NCBI GenBank assembly: GCA_046350895.1
Contig: JAXLZL010000002.1
Location: 62,001-126,000 of the forward strand
Reading direction: 5' to 3'
Length of the DNA: 64,000 bases
Origin: HK-STAS-PATE-2 sp046350895
GTDB taxonomy: Bacteria; Patescibacteriota; Patescibacteriia; 2-12-FULL-60-25
Shown: in pieces, positions 17,605 to 27,283 of the stretch
Position numbering within the stretch: position 1 is the stretch's first letter
Layout of the letters: every line of letters starts with the position of its first letter
Position numbers and translations under genes: made by a program
The notes under the pieces: model-generated
What the model saw: only the letters and a program-made list of their open reading frames with translations
What the model was told of the DNA's origin: nothing
Database searches by the model: none

Positions 17605-19026
17605 ATGCAAACCATCCAAGAAGGCATCAAACTCATCGCCCAACGTGCCGAGGCCTATTTGGTTGGCGGCTATGTGCGCGATGCGCTTTTGGGCATCGTG
17701 AGCGATGATGCTGATTTGGAGGTCTATCATCTGCCCGTTGAAGCGCTGCAATCTTTGCTTGAAGAGTTATTCCCGGGCCGCGTCCATTTGGTTGGACGCC
17801 AGTTCGGCGTTTTTCATATCCCCTGCTCAAATGGCACCTTGGATGTTGCCCTGCCGCGCCGTGAATCCAAAACCGCACCCGGCCATCGCGGATTCGAAGT
17901 GACGGGTGACCCTAACATGACTTTTGAAGACGCGGCACGCCGCCGTGACTTCACCATCAATGCCATTTTGCAAAACCCGCTCACGGGCGAACTTATCGAT
18001 CCCTATGACGGTAAAACCGACCTTGAAGCGCGCCGCCTGCGCGTCGTGAGCAAAGAGACTTTCGTCGAAGATCCGTTGCGCTTGTATCGCGCTGCGCAAT
18101 TTGTCGCGCGTTTTGGCTTGGACGTTGACGGTGAATCGCTCGAGCTTCTCAAAACCATGAATGCCAATGGCAGCCTGGATGAATTGCCGCCTGAACGCAT
18201 TACCGACGAATTAAAGAAGCTCCTCTTGTCTGACAAGCCGTCGATCGGTTTTGAATTGCTTAAAAACATTGGAGTTATTGGCAAATACTACCCAGAACTC
18301 GCCAAACTCAAAGACACGCCGCAAGACCCAGAATGGCACCCTGAAGGCGATGTTTGGATCCATACCATGATGGTTGTCGACCAAGCCGCCAATATCGCAA
18401 CACGAGAAAACCTCAACGACGAACAACGTTTGCTTTGCGTGCTCGGTGCGCTATGCCACGATCTTGGCAAAGCCCTCACCACCGCACCGATGGAGAAAGA
18501 TGGCGTCATACGCATGCGCTCGCTCGGCCATGAAAAAGCCGGCATTGAACCAACCCGTGAATTGCTCGGCCGTCTCACGTTTGGACATGACGTTAATCAA
18601 TTCTGCGAACATGTCGCTCATTACCATCTTCAACCAACCGCGTTGTATCGTGAATTTGAAAAAAAGAATCTCACCGAAACCGGCTATGAAAATGCCGTGC
18701 GCAAATTTTTGAAAAAGATTTTGCCGTACGACTGGAAAACGTTTCTCGCGGCATGCGAAGCCGACTATCGCGGACGCACGCTACCTGATATTGAAAAAGA
18801 TCCGTTCGAGATCGGTAAAAAATTTGCGGGCGTCATCCAAAAATACAAGCTCGATGAAGCTGCAAAAACCCTCCTTGTGACCGGTGAAGAGCTGATCCAA
18901 CTCGGTGTACAGCCCGGTAAGCACCTGGGCGATTTGTTGCGCGCCATTGAGAATGCCCGCGATGAAGAACGCATTAAAACAAAAGAAGAAGCGTTCGCGT
19001 TTCTTCAACAAGAAGGCCTCTTATGA
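17605..19026 (+). CDS. cca: CCA-adding enzyme / poly(A) polymerase family with HD domain
   Basis: Class II tRNA nucleotidyltransferase family; restores or adds CCA at tRNA 3' ends. The head domain has LVGGYVRD and the metal-binding acidic pair in DDADLEVY, then RRDFTINAI and the RNA-binding LVEDPLRLYRA-type segment (here FVEDPLRLYRA). An HD phosphohydrolase domain follows (CHDLGK), as in bacterial CCA enzymes with phosphatase activity. 473 residues. TAAAAT at 17584-17589 ends 15 bases before the ATG, so the leader is short. The tRNA genes in this window already encode CCA, so repair is the likely role. Overlaps the next gene by ATGA. Confidence 0.93.
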   Translation: MQTIQEGIKLIAQRAEAYLVGGYVRDALLGIVSDDADLEVYHLPVEALQSLLEELFPGRVHLVGRQFGVFHIPCSNGTLDVALPRRESKTAPGHRGFEVTGDPNMTFEDAARRRDFTINAILQNPLTGELIDPYDGKTDLEARRLRVVSKETFVEDPLRLYRAAQFVARFGLDVDGESLELLKTMNANGSLDELPPERITDELKKLLLSDKPSIGFELLKNIGVIGKYYPELAKLKDTPQDPEWHPEGDVWIHTMMVVDQAANIATRENLNDEQRLLCVLGALCHDLGKALTTAPMEKDGVIRMRSLGHEKAGIEPTRELLGRLTFGHDVNQFCEHVAHYHLQPTALYREFEKKNLTETGYENAVRKFLKKILPYDWKTFLAACEADYRGRTLPDIEKDPFEIGKKFAGVIQKYKLDEAAKTLLVTGEELIQLGVQPGKHLGDLLRAIENARDEERIKTKEEAFAFLQQEGLL

Positions 19027-19838
19027 CGTATAAAACCACTTTACTTGAGGTGCCTTTTAGCGGCGGGATGCTGCGCGGCACCATCGCTGAACCCATGAAT
19101 GAACCAGCGACCAAAACCCTGGTCTGTGTCCATGGCTTCGAATGGCCGGCCAGCATCGACCAAAAGTTTCGCTTGCTTGCCGAAACGCTCCCACAAAAAG
19201 GTTACCGCGTGATTCGTTTTGATTATCGCGGCAACGGATTATCGGATGGAAATTTTCGCGATACGCGCATCGCGACCATGCTTGAAGATCTTTCTTTGGT
19301 GCTCGATCACGTTTCACCGAATGCTGAAGTTGAAATTGCAAGCTACAGCATTAGCACCGCCATCACATCTTTATATTGGCAAAAAAATTCATCACGCATC
19401 AGCAAGATTCTTTTCTTTGGTGCCGCTCTCGATCATTCGAGCATCAGTCGTTTTGTGACATTGAAGCGCGCATTACGAACTCTCCCCTTCGCAATTACCA
19501 TGCCAGCCCTCGTAGAGAAGCTTGCATGGAAATTCAGACAGCATGCGCCGATTGAAAAGATTTTTGAAAAACCATTTCACAAAACGAAATTCTCGCATGA
19601 GATTTCGTCGGAGTTTTATCGCGACCTTCTCGATCTGAATGCGAACCCGATCGTCGAAAGCATGCCCCAAGACATGAGGGCCTTGGTTCATGGCACTCGT
19701 GATGAATCCTCTCCCCGCCAAAACGTCACGGCCCATTTTGACCACGAATGCACCGTAAAAGACGGCGACCACCACCTCGAACAGGCCCGTTTTATTGAAC
19801 AATGGCTGCCGTTTGTACAAACGTTTTTGGGTGTATAG
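19023..19838 (+). CDS. Alpha/beta hydrolase, serine hydrolase type
   Basis: 271 residues. The oxyanion-hole segment VCVHGFEWP and FDYRGNGLSDG are typical of the fold. The nucleophile elbow reads Ala-Ser-Tyr-Ser-Ile-Ser, with Ala in place of the first Gly. Acid and His are likely in HGTRDE and DGDHHLE. Cytoplasmic, no signal peptide. Starts inside the cca stop (ATGA). Substrate unknown. Confidence 0.8.
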   Translation: MTYKTTLLEVPFSGGMLRGTIAEPMNEPATKTLVCVHGFEWPASIDQKFRLLAETLPQKGYRVIRFDYRGNGLSDGNFRDTRIATMLEDLSLVLDHVSPNAEVEIASYSISTAITSLYWQKNSSRISKILFFGAALDHSSISRFVTLKRALRTLPFAITMPALVEKLAWKFRQHAPIEKIFEKPFHKTKFSHEISSEFYRDLLDLNANPIVESMPQDMRALVHGTRDESSPRQNVTAHFDHECTVKDGDHHLEQARFIEQWLPFVQTFLGV

Positions 19839-19845
19839 TAATATA

Positions 19846-19874
19846 TTGACAGAAAGCGAATTTTAGGCTAAGAT
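19846..19874 (+). promoter_or_regulatory. Strong promoter of the repeat-bearing helicase
   Basis: TTGACA (19846-19851), 17 bases ending GGC, TAAGAT (19869-19874): a near-consensus promoter giving a leader of about 80 bases. Confidence 0.8.
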
Positions 19875-19958
19875 TAGCCGTCCTTCGAGTTTTCGAGGGA
19901 TTTGAACTTTCACAACGCATTTATCGTGCGTTTACCACACCCAAGAAAGAGATGGTTT

Positions 19959-22568
19959 ATGAATCCTGCTCGCAAAAGCACACCTGATTCTTCTGATATT
20001 CGAGCCCACTTGCTTCATGCCGCCGAGAGGCTTTCATATATTATTGACAACGATAATAACGAGCCGCTTGGCGAGATCAATACGCTCCGCGACGATCAGA
20101 CCAATGTCTTCAATGACGTTGGATCTTACTTAATCGATTTGGCGACGGATCCGAATCCGGCATCGGCACCGATGGCGAGAATCATCCTGCCGCCGCGAAC
20201 CGGTAAAACCGTTATCGCCTCAACGGTCACGTCCGCAAGCGGGCTACTGACAACCTTCATCGTACCAACTACGACGCTCGTCTTTCAGACAGCTGCTGAA
20301 TTTGCCAAAAAGCTCCCCTATGAGCAAATTGGCATTTTCTGCGGAGAACGGAAACATCTCGTGAACAAAGGTGTGAATGTTACGACATATCACATGTTGC
20401 AACACCATCACACACGCCACGGATCCCTACCGGATGAAATCGCACACTCGAGCCTCGTCTTTGCAGATGAAGGCCACCATGCAATGACGGACGCGCGACA
20501 ACATCTCCTACGCATCGGCTTTGCAAATGAAGCTCCGCGCATCGCGTTGACAGCTACGGCGAATTACTCAGAAGAGCGAGCTCTTGCGAAGTACTTTCCC
20601 AGACTGCTCCACGAGATCACCGTCTCAGAAGCTATCGACCTCGAGCTATTGGCCCCCGTAAGGCTATGGCTTTATGAAGTCGATATCGATGCGACACATG
20701 TACAGCTGCGCAACGGCGATCTAGATCCTGAGCAATTAGGATCCTTGATGTCGGCTGCGCCATGCTTTGAAGCCGCTCGTGTCCATCGCTATAGCGAGGA
20801 CAATGAGAAGCTGAGTGCGCTCATCTGTTGTTCAAGCGTCAATCAGGCCAAATCGCTCAAAACGTATTTGGACTTGCGCCAACCGAAAGACAAACCCAAA
20901 GCAGCTCTGCTGTTTGGTGATACGACGCCTAACCAGCGACAACTCGTACTCGATGCCTTTGAAGCCGGCATCATCGACACCATCATTAACGTCGGTATCC
21001 TGATCGAAGGTTGGAGTTCGCCACGTTGCAAGCTCCTCATCGACCTGTCGCCTTCATTGTCGCAAGTCAGGGCCACGCAGAAGTTCTTCCGTCCGATGAC
21101 AAAGGACGGTGATGCCGAAGCGCGGATCATCATGATCATGCCGCAAAACCTGCGGTACATGCCCGTATTGCCGATGGACGTTTTTGGCACCCAAGATGAA
21201 TACGAGCCAGGCGAAGAGATTTCCCGCTTCAAGAAAAAGGGTGCCACCAAACAAAAGCCCTTGATCAAGAAAGTAAGAGAAGTTGAAAGCGTTGAGCTCG
21301 TTAGCAATCTGCGCCTCTCCTGTATGTTCAAGCCGCCGCAACTCGACAAAACCGATCGCGCGCAGATCCGCGCCGTCATGACTTCGAACCCCGAGTTTAA
21401 AGCGGTAGAAATTGCCATGCAACCATCCCTTCTGAAGCGCATGCACTTCAATCATCCGCTCTTCAGCGGGATCGGTTCGCATCTCGCCCGCTATATCAGC
21501 CTGCCGTTAAAGCGTAACGAAGCTTTTCAAAAGGCTTTCGGAAAGCTTTTTCCTAAAGCTGTCGCCGACGCCATCCTGAGGCGCGATATGCTTCTTCAGG
21601 AGGAGCTTAACAAATGGCATCACTATGGCGCCGAACTCCCCGAACTGCAAACGTTTCCCGAATTGCTCATCGGTGAGTATACGTGCGCGGCCACTGGCCA
21701 ATCACCAGAAGCCCTAACCGAAATGCGCGATGAGCATGAATTCTTCACCGAGCTCTACCAAAAACTCTTGCCGGTACAGGGGCGATTGATTCGCATGCGG
21801 TATGTGGAGAATTTAACCCTACATGACATAGGTGATCGTTTCGGTATCACCAGGGAGACCGCCCGACAGCGCATCCTTGCAGACCTGGAAACAATCCGGT
21901 CTCACCTGCGATCTCACTTCTCTGACGAAGAATGGGGTTGTTACACTTCACAACCGCGCACGTCCTCAATGAATCATGCATCGGCACCCGTGAAGCACTA
22001 TTCGTTCGCGGACGCGATGGACATCGCCCGTGAGCACGGGTGGCGGTCGAAAAACCAATACCACGCCGGTCGTCACTCGTACCCGGGCCTACCACCAAAT
22101 CCCGACAGTACTTACAAATACCAAGGCTGGATATCCTGGCGAAATTTCTTGGGGACGGAGAAGTCTTACGTAGAAAAAACGACGTCCGCAAAACAGATTG
22201 GCAACATGACTTTTCAAGAAGCCATGGAAACCGTACGAAAACGCGGGTGGAGGACATCTACCGAGTACTTCGCCGGTTATAAGTCAATCCCTGGACTGCC
22301 GTCGAATCCCAATATCACCTATGCCTCCAGCGGTTGGCTGAATTGGCCTAGTTTTCTGGGTACAAAGCGGGGGCCTCGTCAAAAAACTGAAGACATTCTT
22401 TCTTTCGGGCAAGCCATGCTCGCCGCTCAGGCACAAGGCTGGCGCTTCAAAAGCGAATACAAAGAGCATTACAGACTGGTCTCTGGCTTGCCAGCGAATC
22501 CTGAAAAAATCTATGTAGGCCATGGCTGGGTCTCCTGGCCGCACTTCCTCGGCACGGCAAAAGCCTAG
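19959..22568 (+). CDS. SF2 helicase fused to sigma region-4 helix-turn-helix and three C-terminal repeats
   Basis: 869 residues. Two RecA-like helicase lobes: Walker A PPRTGKT (78-84), Walker B DEGHH (170-174), motif III TAT (198-200), C-lobe Gly-Trp-Ser-Ser-Pro-Arg (351-356) and a motif VI-like QVRATQKFFRP (369-379). Residues 603-650 look like sigma-70 region 4 (RLIRMRYVENLTLHDIGDRF, then TRETARQRI). The end holds three repeats at 681-732, 750-801 and 814-865, each Gly-Trp-Arg...Tyr...Gly-Leu-Pro-x-Asn-Pro...Tyr...Gly-Trp-x-x-Trp-x-x-Phe-Leu-Gly-Thr. They resemble phage-integrase repeat units. ATG 19959 is preferred over TTG 19902 because of a purine-rich site upstream. The architecture suggests sequence-guided DNA translocation or remodelling; role unknown. 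Confidence 0.85.
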   Translation: MNPARKSTPDSSDIRAHLLHAAERLSYIIDNDNNEPLGEINTLRDDQTNVFNDVGSYLIDLATDPNPASAPMARIILPPRTGKTVIASTVTSASGLLTTFIVPTTTLVFQTAAEFAKKLPYEQIGIFCGERKHLVNKGVNVTTYHMLQHHHTRHGSLPDEIAHSSLVFADEGHHAMTDARQHLLRIGFANEAPRIALTATANYSEERALAKYFPRLLHEITVSEAIDLELLAPVRLWLYEVDIDATHVQLRNGDLDPEQLGSLMSAAPCFEAARVHRYSEDNEKLSALICCSSVNQAKSLKTYLDLRQPKDKPKAALLFGDTTPNQRQLVLDAFEAGIIDTIINVGILIEGWSSPRCKLLIDLSPSLSQVRATQKFFRPMTKDGDAEARIIMIMPQNLRYMPVLPMDVFGTQDEYEPGEEISRFKKKGATKQKPLIKKVREVESVELVSNLRLSCMFKPPQLDKTDRAQIRAVMTSNPEFKAVEIAMQPSLLKRMHFNHPLFSGIGSHLARYISLPLKRNEAFQKAFGKLFPKAVADAILRRDMLLQEELNKWHHYGAELPELQTFPELLIGEYTCAATGQSPEALTEMRDEHEFFTELYQKLLPVQGRLIRMRYVENLTLHDIGDRFGITRETARQRILADLETIRSHLRSHFSDEEWGCYTSQPRTSSMNHASAPVKHYSFADAMDIAREHGWRSKNQYHAGRHSYPGLPPNPDSTYKYQGWISWRNFLGTEKSYVEKTTSAKQIGNMTFQEAMETVRKRGWRTSTEYFAGYKSIPGLPSNPNITYASSGWLNWPSFLGTKRGPRQKTEDILSFGQAMLAAQAQGWRFKSEYKEHYRLVSGLPANPEKIYVGHGWVSWPHFLGTAKA

Positions 22569-22591
22569 CCACAACGCACCTTTCTTACCTT

Positions 22592-22642
22592 AAGCCCCAC
22601 TGTCATCCCGAGCGTAGTCGAGGGACGGTGGGGCTTTTCTTT
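22592..22642 (+). terminator. Terminator after the helicase gene
   Basis: AAGCCCCAC...GTGGGGCTT with an inner CCGAGCGTAGTCGAGG-like segment, then TTCTTTTTC. Confidence 0.75.
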
Positions 22643-22671
22643 TTCTCCCAATGCGACTAGCCTGTGACCAT

Positions 22672-23250
22672 ATGATGAAACCCTACGAATTAAAGACCTT
22701 CGCCCTTGGCGAACTCGACGGCCTCAGCGCCAAGCAAATCGAAGAGCATCTCAAGCTCTATGCCGGTTATGTGAAGAATACCAATCTCTTGATGGAGAAG
22801 GTCAAAACCCACATGCAGAACTCCGAAGCCATGGCCGTGGAGCTCTCTGAGCTCACCCGCCGCATGGGTTTTGAATGGAACGGCATGCGTTTGCACGAAG
22901 TGTATTTCTCGCAGTTTGAAAAAGGCGGCGAAGAATCCACCAAACTTTCAGACGCTCTCACCGCCCAATACGGCTCGTTCGAAGCCTGGAAGAACCAGGT
23001 CTCGGCCATGGGCGTCATGCGCGGCATCGGTTGGGTCTTGCTCATCAATGACAAAGAGACGGGCAACTTGCACACGATCTGGGTCAGCGACCACGAATAC
23101 GGCCACCTCGCCGGCACCGACGTCGTCTTTGCCATGGACGTTTGGGAACACGCTTATACGGTGGACTTCGCTCCAACCCAACGCGCCGCTTATATCCAGG
23201 CTTTCTGGAAGAACGTGAACTGGAACAAGGTTGAAGCCCGCTACGCATAA
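22672..23250 (+). CDS. sod: Iron/manganese superoxide dismutase
   Basis: Converts superoxide to oxygen and peroxide. All four metal ligands are visible: the N-terminal His in EEHLKLYAGYV, His in NGMRLHEVYF, and Asp and His in AMDVWEHAYTVDF. About 192 residues, normal length. No export signal. TAGCCT at 22658-22663 ends eight bases before ATG 22672, so the mRNA is probably leaderless; the ATG at 22675 would serve equally well. Confidence 0.93.
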   Translation: MMKPYELKTFALGELDGLSAKQIEEHLKLYAGYVKNTNLLMEKVKTHMQNSEAMAVELSELTRRMGFEWNGMRLHEVYFSQFEKGGEESTKLSDALTAQYGSFEAWKNQVSAMGVMRGIGWVLLINDKETGNLHTIWVSDHEYGHLAGTDVVFAMDVWEHAYTVDFAPTQRAAYIQAFWKNVNWNKVEARYA

Positions 23251-23261
23251 CCTTCCCCTAC

Positions 23262-23288
23262 CCCTTCCTGCATTCAGGAAGGGGTTTT
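23262..23288 (+). terminator. Terminator after SOD
   Basis: ACCCCTTCCTGCATTCAGG-AAGGGGTTTT. It is nearly identical to the terminator at 50780, and both are followed directly by a leaderless promoter. Confidence 0.75.
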
Positions 23289-23321
23289 GGTTTGCTTGTA
23301 TTTTTGTGCTATAACGCGGTT

Positions 23322-24245
23322 ATGTTTGCCTCGTACTTTCGCTCCCTGCGCGAGCAAGAACTCGTTGAACTCGACGAACCCAAAACCGGTGCGTGGGTCC
23401 GCGTTGAAAATCCCGACAAAAAAGAATTGTCTGCGCTTATCAACGATTTTGAACTTGTAGAAGGCCATCTGAACGATGCCCTTGATCCGCTCGAGGTGCC
23501 ACGCTTAGAAGTCGAAGGCGAGATCGTCTATCTCTTCACGCGCATCCCCGTCAAAGACGATGCGGCCGCCACTACGCCTATCCTTATCGCCTATACGCCC
23601 GCCAACCTCATCACGGTTTGTTCGCGCCGCTTGAATGTCGTTGACCAGTGGCTTTCGCGAGAACCCGAGATCACGACCACGCAAAAAACCAAGCTCATTT
23701 TGCAAATCTTGCAACAAATCAATGCGTCATTCGTGATGCAAATCAACGGTACCAGCCGACAGATCCGCGGCATCGGCCAACAGCTGCTAACTGGTGAAAT
23801 AGGCAATAAAGAAATCACCCAACTCGTCACCTACGAAGGTATTTTGCAAGACTTCATGAGCTCGCTTTTGCCAACGAATGCGATTTTGACGCAATTGCTC
23901 TCGGGCCGCGTCATAAAATTTTTTGAAGAAGACAAAGAACTCATTGAAGATCTCGTATTGAATACCAACCAGCTCGTCGAGCTTTGCCGTTCAAACCTCA
24001 AAACCATCGTCTCGCTTCGTGAAGCGTCGACGACCATCATGACCAATAATTTGAACCGCGTGATCAAATTGCTTACGTCGCTCACGGTCATTTTGATGAT
24101 CCCGAATCTCGTTACCGGCCTTTACGGCATGAACGTGCATATTCCTTTTTCTGACCATCCGCTCGCTTTTTTTGGCGTTTTAGCCCTGATTATCACGTCT
24201 ACGATATTCACGTTTTACGTGTTTTTACGCAATCGCTGGCTTTGA
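23322..24245 (+). CDS. corA: CorA-type magnesium/divalent cation channel
   Basis: 307 residues with a cytoplasmic N-terminal domain, a long helix and two C-terminal transmembrane segments. The signature YGMNVHIP lies between them, carrying the GMN selectivity motif. TATAAC at 23310-23315 ends six bases before the ATG and no Shine-Dalgarno is present, so transcription should begin at the ATG itself. Confidence 0.95.
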   Translation: MFASYFRSLREQELVELDEPKTGAWVRVENPDKKELSALINDFELVEGHLNDALDPLEVPRLEVEGEIVYLFTRIPVKDDAAATTPILIAYTPANLITVCSRRLNVVDQWLSREPEITTTQKTKLILQILQQINASFVMQINGTSRQIRGIGQQLLTGEIGNKEITQLVTYEGILQDFMSSLLPTNAILTQLLSGRVIKFFEEDKELIEDLVLNTNQLVELCRSNLKTIVSLREASTTIMTNNLNRVIKLLTSLTVILMIPNLVTGLYGMNVHIPFSDHPLAFFGVLALIITSTIFTFYVFLRNRWL

Positions 24246-24295
24246 TCCAACCCTAGCCAAAATGTCCATTTTCATTTAGACTCACTGACATACGT

Positions 24296-25027
24296 ATGAA
24301 AGATATCTCTTCGATTTTGCGCGCCCTTGGCCTTGCTGACAGCGACGTAACGACCTATATGAACACCCTCCAACACGGCCCTAGCACCGTGGTGGATTTA
24401 TCGAAACGCACCAACCTCTCTCGCCAGGCCGTCTATCTCTCAATTGACGCCATGACCGAGCGCGGACTCATGTCGAGCATCCAGCGCGGCAAAAAGCGCT
24501 ACTTCACGGCTGAACCCCCAACCAAGCTTTTGGCCCATGCCAAACGACAAGCACAAAAAGTCGAAGAGCATATCGCCGACCTTGAAAAAGCCATCCCCCA
24601 CTTAGAACTCCAGATCGGTGGCGAGAAGCCCGTTGTACGCCTCTACGAGGGCAAAGAGGCCGTTCGTGCCCATCTTGAAGATGCGCAAAAGCACCACGTC
24701 AAACACATTGACGAAATGTCAGATCTTGAAGCGCTCGGAGACGCCTTTAGCAAAGAAGACTTAGACTCGCTTCGTAAACATGTCGCCAAACAGAACACTT
24801 CAATGCGCCGGCTTTACACGGTCCCAACGACTGGTGCAAAAGGCAATATGAAGTATCTGCCAAAATCCATGAACGGCTTTAAAGCGAATATCGCCGTTTA
24901 CGGCAATAATATCTCGTTTACGACCTTCGCCAATAAGGCTTTTAACGTCATCATCGAGGACAAACAAATCGCCCTGGCGATGAAACACCTTTTTGAGCTT
25001 GCCGAAGAAGGCATGAAAAAACGCTAG
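24296..25027 (+). CDS. TrmB-family transcription regulator
   Basis: 243 residues. The N-terminal winged helix (residues 8-65: LSKRTNLSRQAVYLSIDAMTE) is typical of TrmB, a sugar-responsive regulator family widespread in archaea and also found in CPR bacteria. A helical linker follows, then a C-terminal sensor-like domain (RLYEGKEAVRAHLEDA...). TAGACT at 24277-24282 gives a very short leader. Targets are not evident. Confidence 0.85.
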   Translation: MKDISSILRALGLADSDVTTYMNTLQHGPSTVVDLSKRTNLSRQAVYLSIDAMTERGLMSSIQRGKKRYFTAEPPTKLLAHAKRQAQKVEEHIADLEKAIPHLELQIGGEKPVVRLYEGKEAVRAHLEDAQKHHVKHIDEMSDLEALGDAFSKEDLDSLRKHVAKQNTSMRRLYTVPTTGAKGNMKYLPKSMNGFKANIAVYGNNISFTTFANKAFNVIIEDKQIALAMKHLFELAEEGMKKR

Positions 25028-25034
25028 CAAAAAC

Positions 25035-25350
25035 CAGAAATTAAAGAAGCCCCGATCGAGCTTCGTTTGCACGAAGACCGGTCGGGGGCAGAGAGGGAGC
25101 TTTCGCTCCTTTTTTCGATCCGTATGGACCGCAGAAACGGGCCACGCAATCGAGGGAGGAGGGATGAGCTCACTGGGGCCTGGTTGGGCCCGTTAACATT
25201 CAGGTTGATGCTGATGCATCAAACCTTGCTTGGGCTGACTTGAAATCGCCAGCGGGTTCACGCGTCTCCGCCGCCGAACATGGCTCATCTCCTCAGTTAT
25301 TCCCCCTACCTTAGCCGGTCGTATCTGTACGTCCTGCCAAAGCGAGGTAC
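25035..25350 (-). ncRNA. Candidate structured RNA of about 315 bases, family unknown
   Basis: This 445-base gap between TrmB and ABC-F has no convincing gene. On the minus strand it has a near-consensus promoter, several strong hairpins (AGGTTGATGC/GCATCAACCT; GGGCC/GGCCC; a long-range GGCTCATC/GATGAGC pairing) and a closing hairpin GCCCCGATC...GGTCGGGGC followed by TTCTTT. I found no tmRNA tRNA-like end, no SRP GGAAG motif and no T-box. 6S RNA remains possible. A 31-codon Arg-rich frame (ATG about 25247) lies inside but has a poor ribosome-binding site. Confidence 0.5.
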
Positions 25351-25356
25351 AACAGC

Positions 25357-25385
25357 AATCTAGCATAGATTGAATAAAATGTCAA
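25357..25385 (-). promoter_or_regulatory. Promoter of the candidate RNA
   Basis: On the minus strand TTGACA (25385-25380), 17 bases ending GC, TAGATT (25362-25357). The pattern matches that of the RNase P RNA promoter. Confidence 0.75.
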
Positions 25386-25473
25386 TAATATAGTTTACGG
25401 TTTTTACGTTCCTATACGCATAATTTTTTGGCTAATATTGCCTATTTTTTCATAAACCGCTACCCTTTGGCCC

Positions 25474-27230
25474 ATGTCCGTCTTGTTGCATGTTGAAGGA
25501 TTATCCAAAGCCATCGGGGCCCGCGTGCTGTTTCACGACGGGTCTTTTGCCATTCATGAAGGCCTTAAGATCGGCCTTATTGGACGTAATGGCGCCGGTA
25601 AAACGACCTTAATGCGGATGTTGGCAGGGATTGAAAAACCAGATAGCGGCACTATCACCATCCACCCTGGCACCCGTATCGCCTATCTCTCGCAGCATGT
25701 CGCCTTTGAGGGTGACGAGAGCGTTCTCACCTATCTTGAGCGCATCTCGGACAAACCTGAATGGGCTTGCGCCAAAATGGCCGGTGCTTTTGATATCAAA
25801 AAAGAAAAACTCCACGTACCCGTCACGTCATTGTCGGGCGGCTGGCAAATGCGCGTGCAACTGGCGGGGCTCTTGCTTCACGATCCAAACCTTTTACTTT
25901 TGGACGAACCGACTAATTATCTCGACGTACAAACCCAGCTTCTGCTCGAAGTCTTTTTACGCGATTGGAGCGGTGCTGTTTTGGTGATCTCACATGACCG
26001 TTCATTTTTGATGAATGTTTGCGAATACACCATGGAGATCGACCGCGGTGACATCACGTTATATGCCGGTGATGTGAACGACTATGAAGCCTACAAAGAA
26101 GAACAACTCAGTTTCAATATCAAGTTCAACCAAAAGATCGACCAGCAGAAAAAACACCTGATGGAGTTTGTCGAACGTTTTGGCGCCAAGGCTTCAAAGG
26201 CTACGCAGGCACAATCCAAACTTAAACAGATCCGCAAGCTCAAACCGGTTGAGATCAAGCAAAAGCTCAAGAATGCCAAGATCTTTATTCAACCGACTGA
26301 GCCTCGCAAAACCTTTGCCGTAAAGGCCAAAGACCTTGTCGTTGGTTACGGCGATCGTACCATTGCCACGAACGGTAATTTTGAAATTGATCGCGGACAA
26401 AAAGTCGCCATTCTTGGTGAAAATGGCGCTGGTAAATCCACCTTACTAAAAACTCTTGCTGGCAGCATCGAAAAGAAAGACGGCACCTTTACGTGGAATA
26501 ATCGTACGGAGTTTGCCTACTACGACCAATTTTCGGCAGCATCGTTGCACCCAAAAGACACTATTGGCGATTATCTCAAACGCCATGCTGGCTATCTCGA
26601 AGCAGAGGACGTCTTGCGGATGGCGGGCGCGTTTTTATTTAAAGAAGAAGATCTTGATAAAACCGTTGGCGTTTTGTCGGGGGTGAACGCGCACGCTTGC
26701 GGGCTACGGCATTCTCTTGCAGGCTCCGGACGCGCTTTACTTGATGAACCGACCAACCATCTTGATCTTGAAACGGTAGAAACCCTCGCCAATGCCCTCT
26801 CAGTGAATGGCACCGTGCTCTTTATCAGCCATAGTCGTAGCTTCGTAACCAGCTCGCGACGCGCATTCTCGAAGTGAAGAATGGCGAGATCCGCAATTTC
26901 CCTGGTACCTATGAAGAATACCTTTATGCCGTCAGCCTTGAGGCGGGCATCCCGCAAGACAAGCAAGACGAGGTCGTGACTGAGGCAGCCAATAAAAAAG
27001 AACGTTATGAAAAACGCAAAGAACTCTTGCGCACCGTGCAAAAACTCGAGAAGCAATTGGAGGATTTAGAGAAAGAGCGTGAAGGGATCATGAAGTCTAT
27101 CCTCACCGACCCAACTAAAATCGATATCGAACGCGACCGCCGCCTGCAAACCCTCATGACCATTATCGCCCATACTGAAAGTGAATGGATGAAGGCGCAA
27201 GAAGAGTTACAGAAGATTGAAGAACGATAA
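25474..27230 (+). CDS. ABC-F ATPase, with local indels
   Basis: A duplicated ABC protein without membrane domains; ABC-F proteins act on the ribosome. First domain: Walker A GRNGAGKTT, signature LSGGW, Walker B LLLLDEPTNYLD. Second: GENGAGKST, then DEPTNHLDLE and an SHSRSFV switch. The second signature is garbled. Restoring one G near 26683, one G near 26700 and one T near 26735 gives LSGGERARLRATGILLQAPD and the frame is regained. One more missing C near 26853 joins the C-terminal part, a coiled-coil region (ending KIEER). TTGCCT (25438) and TACCCT (25461-25466) give a leaderless start at 25474. Confidence 0.9.
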
Positions 27231-27231
27231 A

Positions 27232-27254
27232 ACCCTCCAGATGGAGGGTTTTCA
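27232..27254 (+). terminator. Terminator of the ABC-F gene
   Basis: AAACCCTCCAGATGGAGGGTTTT; the T-run side also suits the plus strand only. Confidence 0.75.
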
Positions 27255-27283
27255 GTATCTTCCCAAAATTTACGGATCCACCA

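Noticed and set aside
22276..22520. Tandem repeats at the helicase 3' end as a DNA repeat or CRISPR-like array
   Set aside because: The similarity is at protein level (Gly-Leu-Pro-x-Asn-Pro units); the DNA differs too much and there are no spacers.
25035..25350. tmRNA or SRP RNA for the structured region
   Set aside because: No tRNA-like end with CCA, no tag frame, and no SRP tetraloop region could be found.
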